Below are positions 7,692 to 15,762 of a stretch of 20,033 nucleotides of DNA, one piece after another (the stretch's first letter is position 1; every line of letters begins with the position of its first letter). The notes below the pieces were generated by a model, which had not been told where the DNA came from, ran no database searches, and saw only the letters and a program-made list of their open reading frames with translations. Origin of the DNA: Gammaproteobacteria bacterium (GTDB lineage: Bacteria; Pseudomonadota; Gammaproteobacteria; Pseudomonadales; Pseudohongiellaceae); NCBI GenBank assembly GCA_003514305.1, contig DORE01000077.1, positions 21,987 to 42,019 of the forward strand, in the 5' to 3' direction. Both the position numbers and the translations under genes were made by a program.

Positions 7692-7750
7692 TCGCGCTCT
7701 TTTTTTGAATCTCGAATGGTTCGAAACCAGTACACACGGGTTTAAACTAT

Positions 7751-7885
7751 ATGAAGCGAACATATCAACCTAGCGTCCTTAAGCGAGCTCGCACCCACGG
7801 TTTTCGCGCTCGGATGTCAACAAAAGGCGGCCGTCTAGTTCTAAAGCGACGAAGAGCAAAAGGCCGAGCAAAACTCTCTGCGTAA
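7751..7885 (+). CDS. rpmH: 50S ribosomal protein L34
   Basis: This 44-residue, highly basic protein reads MKRTYQPSVLKRARTHGFRA and ends RRRAKGRAKLSA, unmistakably L34 of the large ribosomal subunit. It binds 23S rRNA. Length is near the family's usual 44-46. ATG 7751 has only a weak upstream GGG as ribosome site, but the N-terminus matches the family exactly. It is the first gene to the right of oriC, 39 bases ahead of rnpA, the near-universal rpmH-rnpA pair. A good sigma70-like promoter lies about 60 bases upstream. Confidence 0.97.
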   Translation: MKRTYQPSVLKRARTHGFRARMSTKGGRLVLKRRRAKGRAKLSA

Positions 7886-7924
7886 TAACGCAACCGCGTC
7901 CATTGCATCCTAGTTTTAGGCCTA

Positions 7925-8296
7925 ATGGCTACTCAAAGTTATCCTAAAACATCGCGCCTGTTAAATACCTCAGACTACAGCGCTGTATTCGATCAAAACA
8001 CCATAAAAGCATCCTCACGATACTTTTTGATAATTGCCAAATTCGGCAATAACCACAGTACTAGGCTCGGCTTAATTGTTGCTAAAAAGCACATCCCAAC
8101 TTCTGTTGAACGAAACAGGTTAAAGCGTCTGATACGCGACTCTTTCCGGACACTGACCCCTCTCCCGCGTCATTTGGATATGATTGTACTAGTGAGGAAA
8201 CCCGCAAAAAACATTCAGAACCGGCAAGCCTTTCAATCACTCAACACACTATGGTCCGATGTTGCGTTACAATGCCTTCGTCAAAACAGCACATAG
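7925..8296 (+). CDS. rnpA: Ribonuclease P protein component
   Basis: 123-residue basic protein subunit of RNase P, which cuts the 5' leader from precursor tRNAs with the RNA subunit. The signature RNRLKRLIRDSFR (63-75) and the preceding RLGLIVAKKHIPTSVER match the RNR motif that contacts the RNA subunit and leader. ATG 7925 follows TTAGG at workable spacing. It lies between rpmH and yidD, with yidD starting 8 bases after its stop, so translation is probably coupled. Confidence 0.95.
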   Translation: MATQSYPKTSRLLNTSDYSAVFDQNTIKASSRYFLIIAKFGNNHSTRLGLIVAKKHIPTSVERNRLKRLIRDSFRTLTPLPRHLDMIVLVRKPAKNIQNRQAFQSLNTLWSDVALQCLRQNST

Positions 8297-8304
8297 CCAC
8301 AAAT

Positions 8305-8547
8305 ATGATGACCAAGTTCCTGATCGGCATAATCAATCTTTACCAAAAATTTTTCAGCCTTCTGTTCGGAACCAACTGCCGTTTCCATCCGACATGTTCT
8401 CACTACTTCAAGGAGGCGATCCAAACCCATGGACCTCTCACAGGAGTAATGCTTGGCATCAACAGACTAGGGAAATGTCATCCCTGGCATGAAGGCGGTT
8501 TAGATCCTGTGCCGGAGACTATACGAAAATCCGAAAAAAAGAGCTGA
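8305..8547 (+). CDS. yidD: Membrane protein insertion efficiency factor YidD
   Basis: 80-residue YidD-family protein, which assists YidC in inserting inner-membrane proteins. The family block CRFHPTCSHYFKEAIQTHG (25-43) and KCHPWHEGGLDPVP near the C-terminus are intact, with the conserved cysteines present. A short amphipathic N-terminus (FLIGIINLYQKFF) would associate with the membrane. ATG 8305 (or the adjacent ATG 8308) gives the usual MxKxLIGxIxLYQ start. In-frame starts at 8251 and 8272 lie inside rnpA and add unconserved residues. No clear ribosome site is seen, so coupling with rnpA is likely. The stop is 3 bases before yidC. Confidence 0.93.
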   Translation: MMTKFLIGIINLYQKFFSLLFGTNCRFHPTCSHYFKEAIQTHGPLTGVMLGINRLGKCHPWHEGGLDPVPETIRKSEKKS

Positions 8548-8550
8548 CCT

Positions 8551-10227
8551 ATGGATTTCACACGTTTTTCTCTCTACTCCATCCTCGCGATCACTACATA
8601 TCTTATGCTTCTCGCTTGGCAGGATGACTATCCACCAACTGTGGACCGAATTAATTCAACCGCAGACTTAACGCCTGCTGGAGCCGTTATCTCAGACTCT
8701 CCTATGGACTTACCCGAAGGCCTACCTATCGCGGAGACAGACCGCTCCGTTGTTACGACAGATGCCCGCTCATTATCTGATACAGTAGATAATTCAATCA
8801 CGATAGTCACTGATACCCTCGAACTTACTGTTAATCTCACCGGTGGAGATATTACCTCACTGGCGCTACCCCAATTTAGGAAACAGATAGATGTGCCAAG
8901 TGACCCGTTTGATCTTCTTCTAACACAGCCTGGCAGAAGTTATGTTGCGCAAAGCGGCCTGATCGGGCCAGACGGCGTAGACAGCGGCACCAGAGCAGAA
9001 TATCAAAGCCAACAAGTCAGCTATGCACTGACAGATGCCCAAGAGGAACTTACTGTAGATTTAGTCACCGAGACCGGTGATGTAAGCGTCATAAAACGAT
9101 ATAGTTTTACTAGAGGAAGCTACTTAATCGAAGTGAGCTTTATAGTTTCAAATCAAAGCAACAGAAATTTCCAAGCCAACGCTTTTGGGCAAATAAAGAG
9201 AGAAGTATTTGACGATCCAAGTAGCGTAGGAGGTCTTGGCCGCACCTACCTTGGCTTCGTCACCACATCTGAGGATGACCCGTACATAAGAGTAGACTTT
9301 GATGAGGTGGACGACGGAAGCCAATCCTTTGACACGCAAGGAGGATGGATTGGTTTCAGCCAGCATTATTTTATTTCCGCATGGATCCCCGATGCAACGC
9401 AAACTAACCGTTTCACTACCAGAAAAAACGACTTTGGTCAGTATTTCGGTGAATTCACAGGCAATACTATTGTTGTCCCCGCGGGACAAACAGCAAAGTA
9501 CACGATGTCGTTTTACGCTGGTCCAAAAGACCAGTATGCCCTTGCAAAAATATCCCCCAATCTCGACCTAACAATTGATTACGGGTTTTTATGGTTTCTG
9601 GCAGCACCCATTTATTGGCTCTTACGCCAAATAGACTCGTTTATAGGTAACTACGGCCTCTCGATAATCACGCTGACGATAGCTGTCAAAGCTTTATTTT
9701 TTAAGCTGACAGAGACACAGTACCGCTCGATGGCTGGTATGCGACGTCTAGTGCCAAAAATCGAATCGCTGAAAGAAAGCTACGGTGATGACCGTATGAA
9801 GCTGCAACAAGCTACCATGGAACTCTATAAAAAAGAGAAAATTAATCCATTCGGTGGATGTCTTCCAATGTTAGTTCAGATGCCCGTTTTCATCGCGCTC
9901 TACTGGGTGTTACTGGAAAGCGTTGAACTCCGTCACGCTGCGTTTGGCCTTTGGTTGCAAGATCTTTCCGTTCGCGACCCTTACTTTATCCTGCCTTTGC
10001 TAATGGCTGCGACCATGTATCTGCAAACGAACTTAAGCCCAACCCCTGCTGACCCTATTCAAGCGAGAGTCATGAAGCTTATGCCAATCATGATGGGAGT
10101 TTTGTTTCTTTGGTTCCCTGCAGGCCTTGTACTCTACTGGTTAACTAATGGACTACTCGGCATTCTGCAACAGTGGTATATCACAAAGAAACTCGATGCT
10201 GCCCATGGCACCAAAAAAACGGCTTAA
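8551..10227 (+). CDS. yidC: Membrane protein insertase YidC
   Basis: 558-residue inner-membrane insertase acting alone or with SecYEG. An N-terminal membrane helix (about 5-23) is followed by a large periplasmic beta domain (about 60-340). The conserved insertase core starts near YGLSIITLTI and holds further membrane helices, including INPFGGCLPMLVQMPVFIAL and FLWFPAGLVLYWLTNGLLG. The position of the E. coli groove arginine is Lys here (TIAVK), as also seen in Pseudomonas. The FFPL usual after it reads FFKL, a small departure. The C-terminus is basic (ITKKLDAAHGTKKTA), fitting ribosome contact. ATG 8551 follows GAG at acceptable spacing, 3 bases after yidD. Confidence 0.96.
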   Translation: MDFTRFSLYSILAITTYLMLLAWQDDYPPTVDRINSTADLTPAGAVISDSPMDLPEGLPIAETDRSVVTTDARSLSDTVDNSITIVTDTLELTVNLTGGDITSLALPQFRKQIDVPSDPFDLLLTQPGRSYVAQSGLIGPDGVDSGTRAEYQSQQVSYALTDAQEELTVDLVTETGDVSVIKRYSFTRGSYLIEVSFIVSNQSNRNFQANAFGQIKREVFDDPSSVGGLGRTYLGFVTTSEDDPYIRVDFDEVDDGSQSFDTQGGWIGFSQHYFISAWIPDATQTNRFTTRKNDFGQYFGEFTGNTIVVPAGQTAKYTMSFYAGPKDQYALAKISPNLDLTIDYGFLWFLAAPIYWLLRQIDSFIGNYGLSIITLTIAVKALFFKLTETQYRSMAGMRRLVPKIESLKESYGDDRMKLQQATMELYKKEKINPFGGCLPMLVQMPVFIALYWVLLESVELRHAAFGLWLQDLSVRDPYFILPLLMAATMYLQTNLSPTPADPIQARVMKLMPIMMGVLFLWFPAGLVLYWLTNGLLGILQQWYITKKLDAAHGTKKTA

Positions 10228-10291
10228 AGCCAATCCCTCGCCGGAAGCACATCGGTAGAATGAATAAAAAACAGTCTTACCGGTCATTGAC

Positions 10292-10311
10292 TGAATCAAG
10301 CGCATGATTCA
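10292..10311. other. Inverted repeat spanning the mnmE start codon
   Basis: TGAATCA (10292-10298) and TGATTCA (10305-10311) are perfect 7-base arms around a 6-base loop. The mnmE ATG (10304-10306) straddles the loop and right arm, so the RNA hairpin would hide the start. No Shine-Dalgarno is visible nearby. A protein-binding operator is the other reading. Confidence 0.45.
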
Positions 10312-11734
10312 AAAAGATTCAGATACAATATGTGCTATAGCCACGGCCAACGGGCACGCTGGGATCGGAATTGTTCGCTTGTCAGGCCCAAAAGCAATTT
10401 CCATCAGCAAGAAAATCATCGGGATCTCCCTGAAACCCCGAAGAGCCACCTTAGTCGACATGACGCTCGCCAGCTCAGAGCTAATCGACCGCGGCATCGC
10501 GCTTTTTTTCAAGTCGCCCCATTCTTTCACTGGCGAAGATGTTGTAGAACTCCACGGGCACGGAGGCAGTCAAGTGCTCGTTTCGCTTCTTAATCAGTGC
10601 GTCGCACTGGGAGCCAGACTGGCCGCTCCCGGAGAGTTTTCTGAACGTGCATTCCTAAATGGTAAGATTGATCTTCTTCAGGCCGAAGCCATTGCCGATC
10701 TTATAAATGCAAGCTCTGCTCAAGCTGCTCGCTCAGCCATGAGAACTCTCCAAGGTGTCTTTTCTGGAAAAATCAATCAGCTAGTACGAGATATCACCAA
10801 AATTCGGGTGGACGTTGAAGCAGCTATAGATTTCAGCGATGAAGACATCGATATTATGGAAAGCGCTAGAGTGTCTGACGCAATGCAGACAGCCAACCAC
10901 CATTTTACTCAAGTATTTCAGGCGGCCCAGCAAGGTCTCGTTATAAAAGATGGCATTACCGTCGTCCTTGCCGGGATCCCCAATGCTGGAAAATCGAGCC
11001 TTTTAAATGCACTAGCCGGCAGCGACACTGCCATCGTTACGAACATTCCGGGCACTACTCGAGATGTGCTTAGGCAAGAAATCAACCTCAACGGATTACC
11101 AATTCATATCATTGACACTGCGGGCTTGCGTTACAGCAAAAACGTTGTTGAGCAGGAGGGCGTGAGAAGGGCCCTTTCAGCGCTCGACGAAGCCGATCTA
11201 ATCTTGTTGGTGACCGATAGCACAATGTATTCAGATCAGGATCTTTCTCCTATTGTCGAAACTCTTTGCGCTGGTAATTATGACGGCGACACTGCTGACG
11301 AAAAAAAGTCACCCGCCGAAATTAACCATCTTCTTAGCCGTCTTTGTGTGGTATTTAACAAAATTGATTTGATCAGTAATAGTAAATCAGGTGTTTCTTC
11401 AACAAGCTACCGAGAGCATGAGCTTAAGCTATTCCGATTGTCCGCCAAGACTAACGAAGGACTTAATGAATTGAGAGATCACCTTGTTGAAATTGCAGGT
11501 TACCAAAACATAGGTGAAGGAAACTTCAGCGCTAGAGAGAGGCACCTTACAGCCTTATCAGATGCCCAAGAAGCACTTTCCTCAGCTATCTTTGGGCTTG
11601 GGGAGAATTTGCCGCTCGAACTCATTGCGGAAGATTTACGCAGAGTTCAAGCCTACCTTGGCGCGATTACGGGTGAGGTCACCAGCGATGATCTGCTTGG
11701 AGAGATATTTTCTAGCTTTTGTATTGGCAAATAG
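10304..11734 (+). CDS. mnmE: tRNA uridine-5-carboxymethylaminomethyl modification GTPase MnmE
   Basis: 476-residue GTPase that works with MnmG to modify the wobble uridine (C5) of certain tRNAs. It has the N-terminal folate-binding domain (TICAIATANGHAGIGIVRLSG), the helical domain, and a G domain with G1 GIPNAGKS (224-231), switch I Thr251-252 (GTTRD), G3 DTAG (271-274) and G4 NKID (352-355). It ends in the essential FCIGK with its catalytic Cys. The G domain is about 17 residues longer between G3 and G4 than in E. coli, with an acidic, probably flexible insert around 322-338. ATG 10304 gives the usual short N-terminus but lacks a ribosome site. It follows yidC by 76 bases. Confidence 0.96.
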   Translation: MIQKDSDTICAIATANGHAGIGIVRLSGPKAISISKKIIGISLKPRRATLVDMTLASSELIDRGIALFFKSPHSFTGEDVVELHGHGGSQVLVSLLNQCVALGARLAAPGEFSERAFLNGKIDLLQAEAIADLINASSAQAARSAMRTLQGVFSGKINQLVRDITKIRVDVEAAIDFSDEDIDIMESARVSDAMQTANHHFTQVFQAAQQGLVIKDGITVVLAGIPNAGKSSLLNALAGSDTAIVTNIPGTTRDVLRQEINLNGLPIHIIDTAGLRYSKNVVEQEGVRRALSALDEADLILLVTDSTMYSDQDLSPIVETLCAGNYDGDTADEKKSPAEINHLLSRLCVVFNKIDLISNSKSGVSSTSYREHELKLFRLSAKTNEGLNELRDHLVEIAGYQNIGEGNFSARERHLTALSDAQEALSSAIFGLGENLPLELIAEDLRRVQAYLGAITGEVTSDDLLGEIFSSFCIGK

Positions 11735-12012
11735 GCCACCAAAGCCTTCAGAAATCGCTCGACAAACAGAGTCAGTATCTTAGTTTCTTGTGCAAAACAT
11801 CGGTCAACCCGTGGTAAATTCTGTGGGCGAATCCCCATAACGTCATCGCGATAGCAATAGAAGCAAAGAACCCACAAACCGTACAAAGTGAATACCTTAT
11901 TGATACCGTGTTTTTACACGCACTTGTTAAAGGGATAACTAATTGTTATATAGGGAGATATCTTATGTATTAACAGAAAATTGCCTGCACAATAACAACA
12001 ACAATAATACTC

Positions 12013-12042
12013 TTATATATATTTATATATATTTATATATAT
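12013..12042. repeat. Perfect triple tandem repeat of TTATATATAT
   Basis: Three head-to-tail copies of the 10-mer TTATATATAT occupy 30 bases about 120 bases upstream of mnmG. The 10-base period is close to one helical turn, which could favour bending or easy melting. It could also be a replication-slippage expansion. Confidence 0.9.
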
Positions 12043-12063
12043 TAGATTGTAAATTGCTAATTG

Positions 12064-12083
12064 AAGACTCTAGCAAGAGTTTT
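12064..12083 (+). other. Hairpin upstream of mnmG
   Basis: AAGACTCT and AGAGTTTT can form an 8-bp stem with one G-U pair around the loop AGCA. The stem is weak and its own T-run is part of the pairing, so it is at best a poor terminator or leader structure. Confidence 0.35.
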
Positions 12084-12164
12084 CGTCATCATTAGACCGA
12101 ACCTGCTAAATCTCTACGCTCGTTATATACTTAACCCACTCAAAATTAATAGATGAGATTGACT

Positions 12165-14090
12165 ATGCGATACGACAATGAGTACGACGTTATCGTAGTG
12201 GGTGGTGGACATGCAGGTACGGAAGCAGCTCTCGCTTCTGCTCGCAAGGGTGCAAAAACAATGCTGATTACTCACAGCATTGAGACGCTCGGACAGATGT
12301 CTTGCAATCCAGCCATCGGAGGCATTGGGAAGAGCCACCTCGTCAAAGAAATAGACGCGTTAGGAGGAGCAATGGCGCGCGCAACGGATAGAGCTGGCAT
12401 TCAATTTCGAGTATTGAATGGTAGTAAAGGGCCAGCGGTTCGAGCCACCCGCGCTCAAACAGACCGTGTGCTGTATAAAGCCGCTATTCGAGCAATCCTC
12501 GAAGCACAGGTAAACTTGTTTATTTTTCAGTCCGCTGTTGAAGACCTTTTGCTGACAGACTATGTCGTTAATGGTGTCCGCACACAAATGGGCTTGGAGA
12601 TCTTTGGCAAGAAAGTTGTACTCACGACCGGGACGTTTCTTGGTGGTAAGATTCATATTGGCTTAGAGCAAAGTAACGGTGGTAGAGCTGGCGATCTGCC
12701 GGCTGTTGCCCTAGCAGAGCGTCTACGAAACCTTCCTTTCAGAGTCGAGCGTCTGAAAACGGGAACGCCGCCGCGAATAGATTCTCGAACTGTCGACTTT
12801 TCTGTTATGGAAATCCAACATGGCGACAGCCCTACTCCCGTAATGTCATTTTTAGGCAGAAAAGCAGAGCAGCCCAAGCAAATCCCCTGCTACATCACCA
12901 GCACTAACCAAGCGTGTCATGAAATTATCCGCGGCGGACTGGATCGTTCCCCGATGTACACCGGAGTCATCGAAGGAGTAGGGCCTCGCTACTGCCCATC
13001 AATTGAAGACAAGGTAATGCGGTTTGCTGACAAAAAAAGTCATCAGATTTTCGTCGAGCCTGAGGGCTTGAACACGAATGAGCTATATCCAAACGGAATC
13101 TCAACGAGCCTGCCTTTCGATGTACAAATAAATATGGTTCGTCAGATTAAGGGGTTTGAAAACGCGCATATAACGCGCCCTGGCTACGCAATCGAATATG
13201 ACTTTTTCGATCCTAGGGACCTGAACTACTCTCTCGAAACACGTCATATAGAGGGGCTGTACTTTGCAGGACAAATCAATGGTACTACCGGGTATGAAGA
13301 AGCGGCAGCTCAGGGTTTGCTGGCGGGTTTGAACGCAGCGCTTGCTGTGCACGGCGAGACGCCGTGGTGTCCCCGCAGAGACGAAGCCTATATTGGCGTT
13401 CTAATAGATGATCTTATTACTGCTGGGACCGACGAACCGTATCGGATGTTTACTAGCCGCGCAGAATATAGACTGACACTCAGGGAAGATAATGCCGATA
13501 CTCGGCTTACGTCGATAGGTAGGAAACTCGGTTTGGTTGATGATGAGCGATGGACGTTTTTTCAGCAAAAGGCCAGTGCGGTCGATGATGAGATCAAGTA
13601 CCTCAATCATCAAATCATCTACAAAGACTCCCGAGCCGCAGCGAAGCTAAATAAACTTTTGGACAAGCCGATTGCGCGTGAATATCGACTGTCTGAATTG
13701 CTCTCGCGACCCAAAGTAAATTACGACATGTTGCTTGATGTTACTGGGAGTCGCGCGACTGAGTTGGATTTTGAAGAAGATAGCGTGGAACGTCGGATCG
13801 CGGAGCAGGCTCGCCTTCAGGCCGAAATAAAAATCAAATATAAAGGCTATATTGACCGACAGTCAGAAGAAGTATCGAGACTGAAAAAACAGGAAAGCAC
13901 GACAATTCCTGTAGGCTTCGATTTCTCAACAGTCCATGGGCTGTCTACGGAACTAAGACAGAAACTGGAAGCTGCTAGGCCAGGAAATATTGGTAGAGCG
14001 TCTCGCTTACCAGGAATGACGCCGGCGGCCATTTCGATGTTGATGGTCTACCTTAAGAAATACGATACTACAAATCGCAAAGCGAGCTAG
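12165..14090 (+). CDS. mnmG: tRNA uridine-5-carboxymethylaminomethyl modification enzyme MnmG (GidA)
   Basis: 641-residue FAD-dependent partner of MnmE; together they install (carboxymethyl)aminomethyl groups on wobble U34. The FAD-binding GGGHAG (13-18) is followed by GQMSCNPAIGGIGKSHLVKE with a catalytic Cys. Further on come GTPPRID, GPRYCPSIEDKVMRFADK with the second Cys, and FAGQINGTTGYEEAAAQG. The C-terminal helical domain that binds MnmE ends RASRLPGMTPAAISMLMVYL. ATG 12165 places the GGGH motif at residue 13 as in E. coli and has GAG upstream; ATG 12153 is in frame and adds four residues. The gene is separated from mnmE by a long AT-rich gap, so it probably has its own promoter. Confidence 0.96.
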   Translation: MRYDNEYDVIVVGGGHAGTEAALASARKGAKTMLITHSIETLGQMSCNPAIGGIGKSHLVKEIDALGGAMARATDRAGIQFRVLNGSKGPAVRATRAQTDRVLYKAAIRAILEAQVNLFIFQSAVEDLLLTDYVVNGVRTQMGLEIFGKKVVLTTGTFLGGKIHIGLEQSNGGRAGDLPAVALAERLRNLPFRVERLKTGTPPRIDSRTVDFSVMEIQHGDSPTPVMSFLGRKAEQPKQIPCYITSTNQACHEIIRGGLDRSPMYTGVIEGVGPRYCPSIEDKVMRFADKKSHQIFVEPEGLNTNELYPNGISTSLPFDVQINMVRQIKGFENAHITRPGYAIEYDFFDPRDLNYSLETRHIEGLYFAGQINGTTGYEEAAAQGLLAGLNAALAVHGETPWCPRRDEAYIGVLIDDLITAGTDEPYRMFTSRAEYRLTLREDNADTRLTSIGRKLGLVDDERWTFFQQKASAVDDEIKYLNHQIIYKDSRAAAKLNKLLDKPIAREYRLSELLSRPKVNYDMLLDVTGSRATELDFEEDSVERRIAEQARLQAEIKIKYKGYIDRQSEEVSRLKKQESTTIPVGFDFSTVHGLSTELRQKLEAARPGNIGRASRLPGMTPAAISMLMVYLKKYDTTNRKAS

Positions 14091-14151
14091 GACCTGGGTC
14101 ATAAAGGCAGTGACGTTCCAAAATGGCAACTGAGTCGGTCTTCGGAACTTT

Positions 14152-14793
14152 ATGCAACTGCGTGATCAATTATCAGAGGGGCTGGAACAAATTGGGCTCC
14201 CCTTCAATGTGCAGCAAATAGATCAACTCGAAGCATATCTCTGTTTGATTCAGAAATGGAATGAAACCTACAACTTGGTGGCTAATTGCAGAAATGATCT
14301 GCTGCTTACCAGGCATCTGTTCGATTGTTTATCGGTTTTACCCCTTGTTGCAGTTGGAACCCCCTCCCGTGTCCTGGATGTGGGTTCGGGCGCAGGCTTG
14401 CCAGGCATACCTTGGGCAATTTTCCATCCTGGTTCGCAATTCACCTTGCTTGACAGTAACGGTAAGAAAACGCGATTCCTGTTTCAAGTGAAGGTGGCTC
14501 TTAAGTTAGAAAACGTGAACATTGAAAAAAGCCGACTAGAGTTTTATCAGCCCAAAGCACCACTCGATATTATCGTTTGCCGAGCCTTCGCGTCCTTGTC
14601 AAGCATCACAAAACGAGCATGCAATCTCATGGGAGATCAGACGCGATTGATTGCTTTAAAAGGCCAGCTTCCGGCGGCAGAACTAGAGGAATTGCCACTC
14701 CCTTTCAAAGCTCTGGATATTCAAAAAATCGCGGTACCGTCTCTGCGTGAGGAGCGGCACGTCGTTACTGTAGTTAAAAAGGAATGCACCTAG
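14152..14793 (+). CDS. rsmG: 16S rRNA (guanine527-N7)-methyltransferase RsmG (GidB)
   Basis: 213-residue SAM-dependent methyltransferase that makes m7G527 in 16S rRNA, next to the streptomycin-binding area. Motifs seen are KWNETYNL (35-42), RHLFDCLSVLP (54-64), the SAM-binding DVGSGAGLPGIP (76-87) and the later CRAFASL. Length is close to the usual 205-215. ATG 14152 has GGA about 9 bases upstream. It follows mnmG by 61 bases and precedes parA by 107, the standard mnmG-rsmG-parAB order. Confidence 0.95.
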   Translation: MQLRDQLSEGLEQIGLPFNVQQIDQLEAYLCLIQKWNETYNLVANCRNDLLLTRHLFDCLSVLPLVAVGTPSRVLDVGSGAGLPGIPWAIFHPGSQFTLLDSNGKKTRFLFQVKVALKLENVNIEKSRLEFYQPKAPLDIIVCRAFASLSSITKRACNLMGDQTRLIALKGQLPAAELEELPLPFKALDIQKIAVPSLREERHVVTVVKKECT

Positions 14794-14900
14794 AATTTTG
14801 TCCAAAATATTTCGCACACAAAGCATCCCACATTAGGGTAGACTGTTGGTAGCTAGCCTGCGCAACAGCGCGTGAAAAAGATACAGTGTAGGGAGTAACA

Positions 14901-15686
14901 GTGAGCAAAGTTCTGGCCATTGCTAATCAGAAAGGTGGGGTAGGAAAAACCACAACCTCAGTTAATCTAGCGGCCTCTCTCAGCCTGACCAAAAACAGGG
15001 TTTTATTGGTCGATATGGATCCTCAGGGAAATGCGACTATGGGCTCGGGCGTGAACAAGAGCGAACTTGAGCATTCAATTTACGACTTGTTGACGGCGCG
15101 GGCAGACTACGCCAGCGTTGTTAAACGGACAGTAAGTGGAGAGTACGACTTACTACCTGCAAACGGTGATTTGGTGGCAGCTGAAATTGAACTGATTTCT
15201 TTGGATAAACGGGAGCTTAGATTAAGAGCCATTATCGAAGAGAACCGCGAGTATTACGATTTTATAGTCATTGATTGTCCCCCGGCCCTCAACATGTTGA
15301 CGATCAACTCGCTTGTGGCAGCCGATGGCGTTGTGATTCCGATGCAGTGCGAGTATTACGCGCTAGAGGGGCTGTCGGCTCTGATGGACACCATCCGAGC
15401 GATTCAGGACAGGATCAATCCGACTCTGAAAATCGAGGGAATTCTTCGCACAATGTACGACCCTCGTAACAAATTAACGAGTGAAGTCAATGGCCAACTA
15501 TTCAGCTACTTCGGAGATGCGGTTTACCGAACTGTAGTGCCACGTAACATTCGATTGGCCGAGGCGCCAAGTTATGGCGAGCCGATCATAAAATACGATC
15601 GTAAATCCCGAGGAGCTATTGCCTATCTGGCCTTGGCGGGAGAAATGCTGCGACGCCACGATGAGTCTGCTCGAGGGGCTCAGTAA
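14901..15686 (+). CDS. parA: Chromosome partitioning ATPase ParA (Soj)
   Basis: 261-residue deviant-Walker ATPase that binds DNA non-specifically when ATP-bound and pulls ParB-parS complexes apart during origin segregation. The deviant Walker A KGGVGKTT (11-18) with its signature lysine, DMDPQGN (38-44) and VIDCPPALNMLT are intact, and the C-terminal part has the usual VPRNIRLAEAPSYG. It starts with GTG 14901 behind a good GGGAG ribosome site. It is the short chromosomal type with no N-terminal HTH, so autoregulation by direct ParA binding is less likely. parB follows after 76 bases. Confidence 0.96.
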   Translation: MSKVLAIANQKGGVGKTTTSVNLAASLSLTKNRVLLVDMDPQGNATMGSGVNKSELEHSIYDLLTARADYASVVKRTVSGEYDLLPANGDLVAAEIELISLDKRELRLRAIIEENREYYDFIVIDCPPALNMLTINSLVAADGVVIPMQCEYYALEGLSALMDTIRAIQDRINPTLKIEGILRTMYDPRNKLTSEVNGQLFSYFGDAVYRTVVPRNIRLAEAPSYGEPIIKYDRKSRGAIAYLALAGEMLRRHDESARGAQ

Positions 15687-15736
15687 ACGGGCTCATGTTT
15701 AGTGTTAGTAAGCACACACTCACAATTTTTCTTGAA

Positions 15737-15748
15737 AATAAGCTTATT
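15737..15748. other. 12-base perfect palindrome in the parA-parB gap
   Basis: AATAAGCTTATT lies 14 bases upstream of the parB start. It could be an operator or a weak RNA structure near the parB ribosome site. In AT-rich DNA it could also be chance. Confidence 0.35.
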
Positions 15749-15762
15749 CTGCGGCCCCTATT

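Larger units (their letters stand above)
7376..7700. other. oriC: Putative chromosomal replication origin (oriC)
   Basis: The non-coding gap between dnaA (minus) and rpmH (plus) contains two exact TTATNCACA boxes and one 8-of-9 box, beside a roughly 90-base AT-rich stretch (about 7430-7525) that can serve as the unwinding element. Genes diverge on both sides, as expected for leading-strand co-orientation. This is the usual oriC place in Pseudomonas-like gammaproteobacteria. GATC sites are scarce here (7370 and 7527 regions), unlike the Dam/SeqA-rich enterobacterial origin. Exact boundaries cannot be set from sequence alone. The rightmost 50 bases merge into the rpmH promoter. Confidence 0.85.
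11735..12164. other. 430-base non-coding, AT-rich mnmE-mnmG gap
   Basis: No convincing ORF or RNA gene is seen. The left half has scattered small inverted repeats: TGTGGG/CCCACA (11822-11827 and 11871-11876), the palindrome ATCGCGAT (11845-11852) and CGTGT/ACACG (11907-11920). The middle (about 11930-12060) is very AT-rich and contains a perfect triple 10-mer. Several overlapping -35/-10 look-alikes occur, for example TTGTTA at 11924 and TATATA 17 bases later, but AT-richness makes these weak. It presumably holds the mnmG promoter. DnaA-box near matches here are poor, such as TGTGCAAAA near 11790. Confidence 0.6.

Noticed and set aside
7563..7763. 66-codon minus-strand ORF in the oriC/rpmH gap
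   Set aside because: It overlaps the rpmH promoter and the rpmH start, has no ribosome site, and its product has no recognisable family features.
11816..11840. tRNA-like GGGCGAATCCCC segment resembling a T arm
   Set aside because: The neighbouring bases do not form an acceptor, D or anticodon arm, so no tRNA cloverleaf can be built.
11787..11940. Additional DnaA boxes upstream of mnmG (TGTGCAAAA, TTTTACACG, AGGGATAAC)
   Set aside because: Each departs from TTATNCACA at a discriminating base; matches of this quality are expected by chance in AT-rich DNA.
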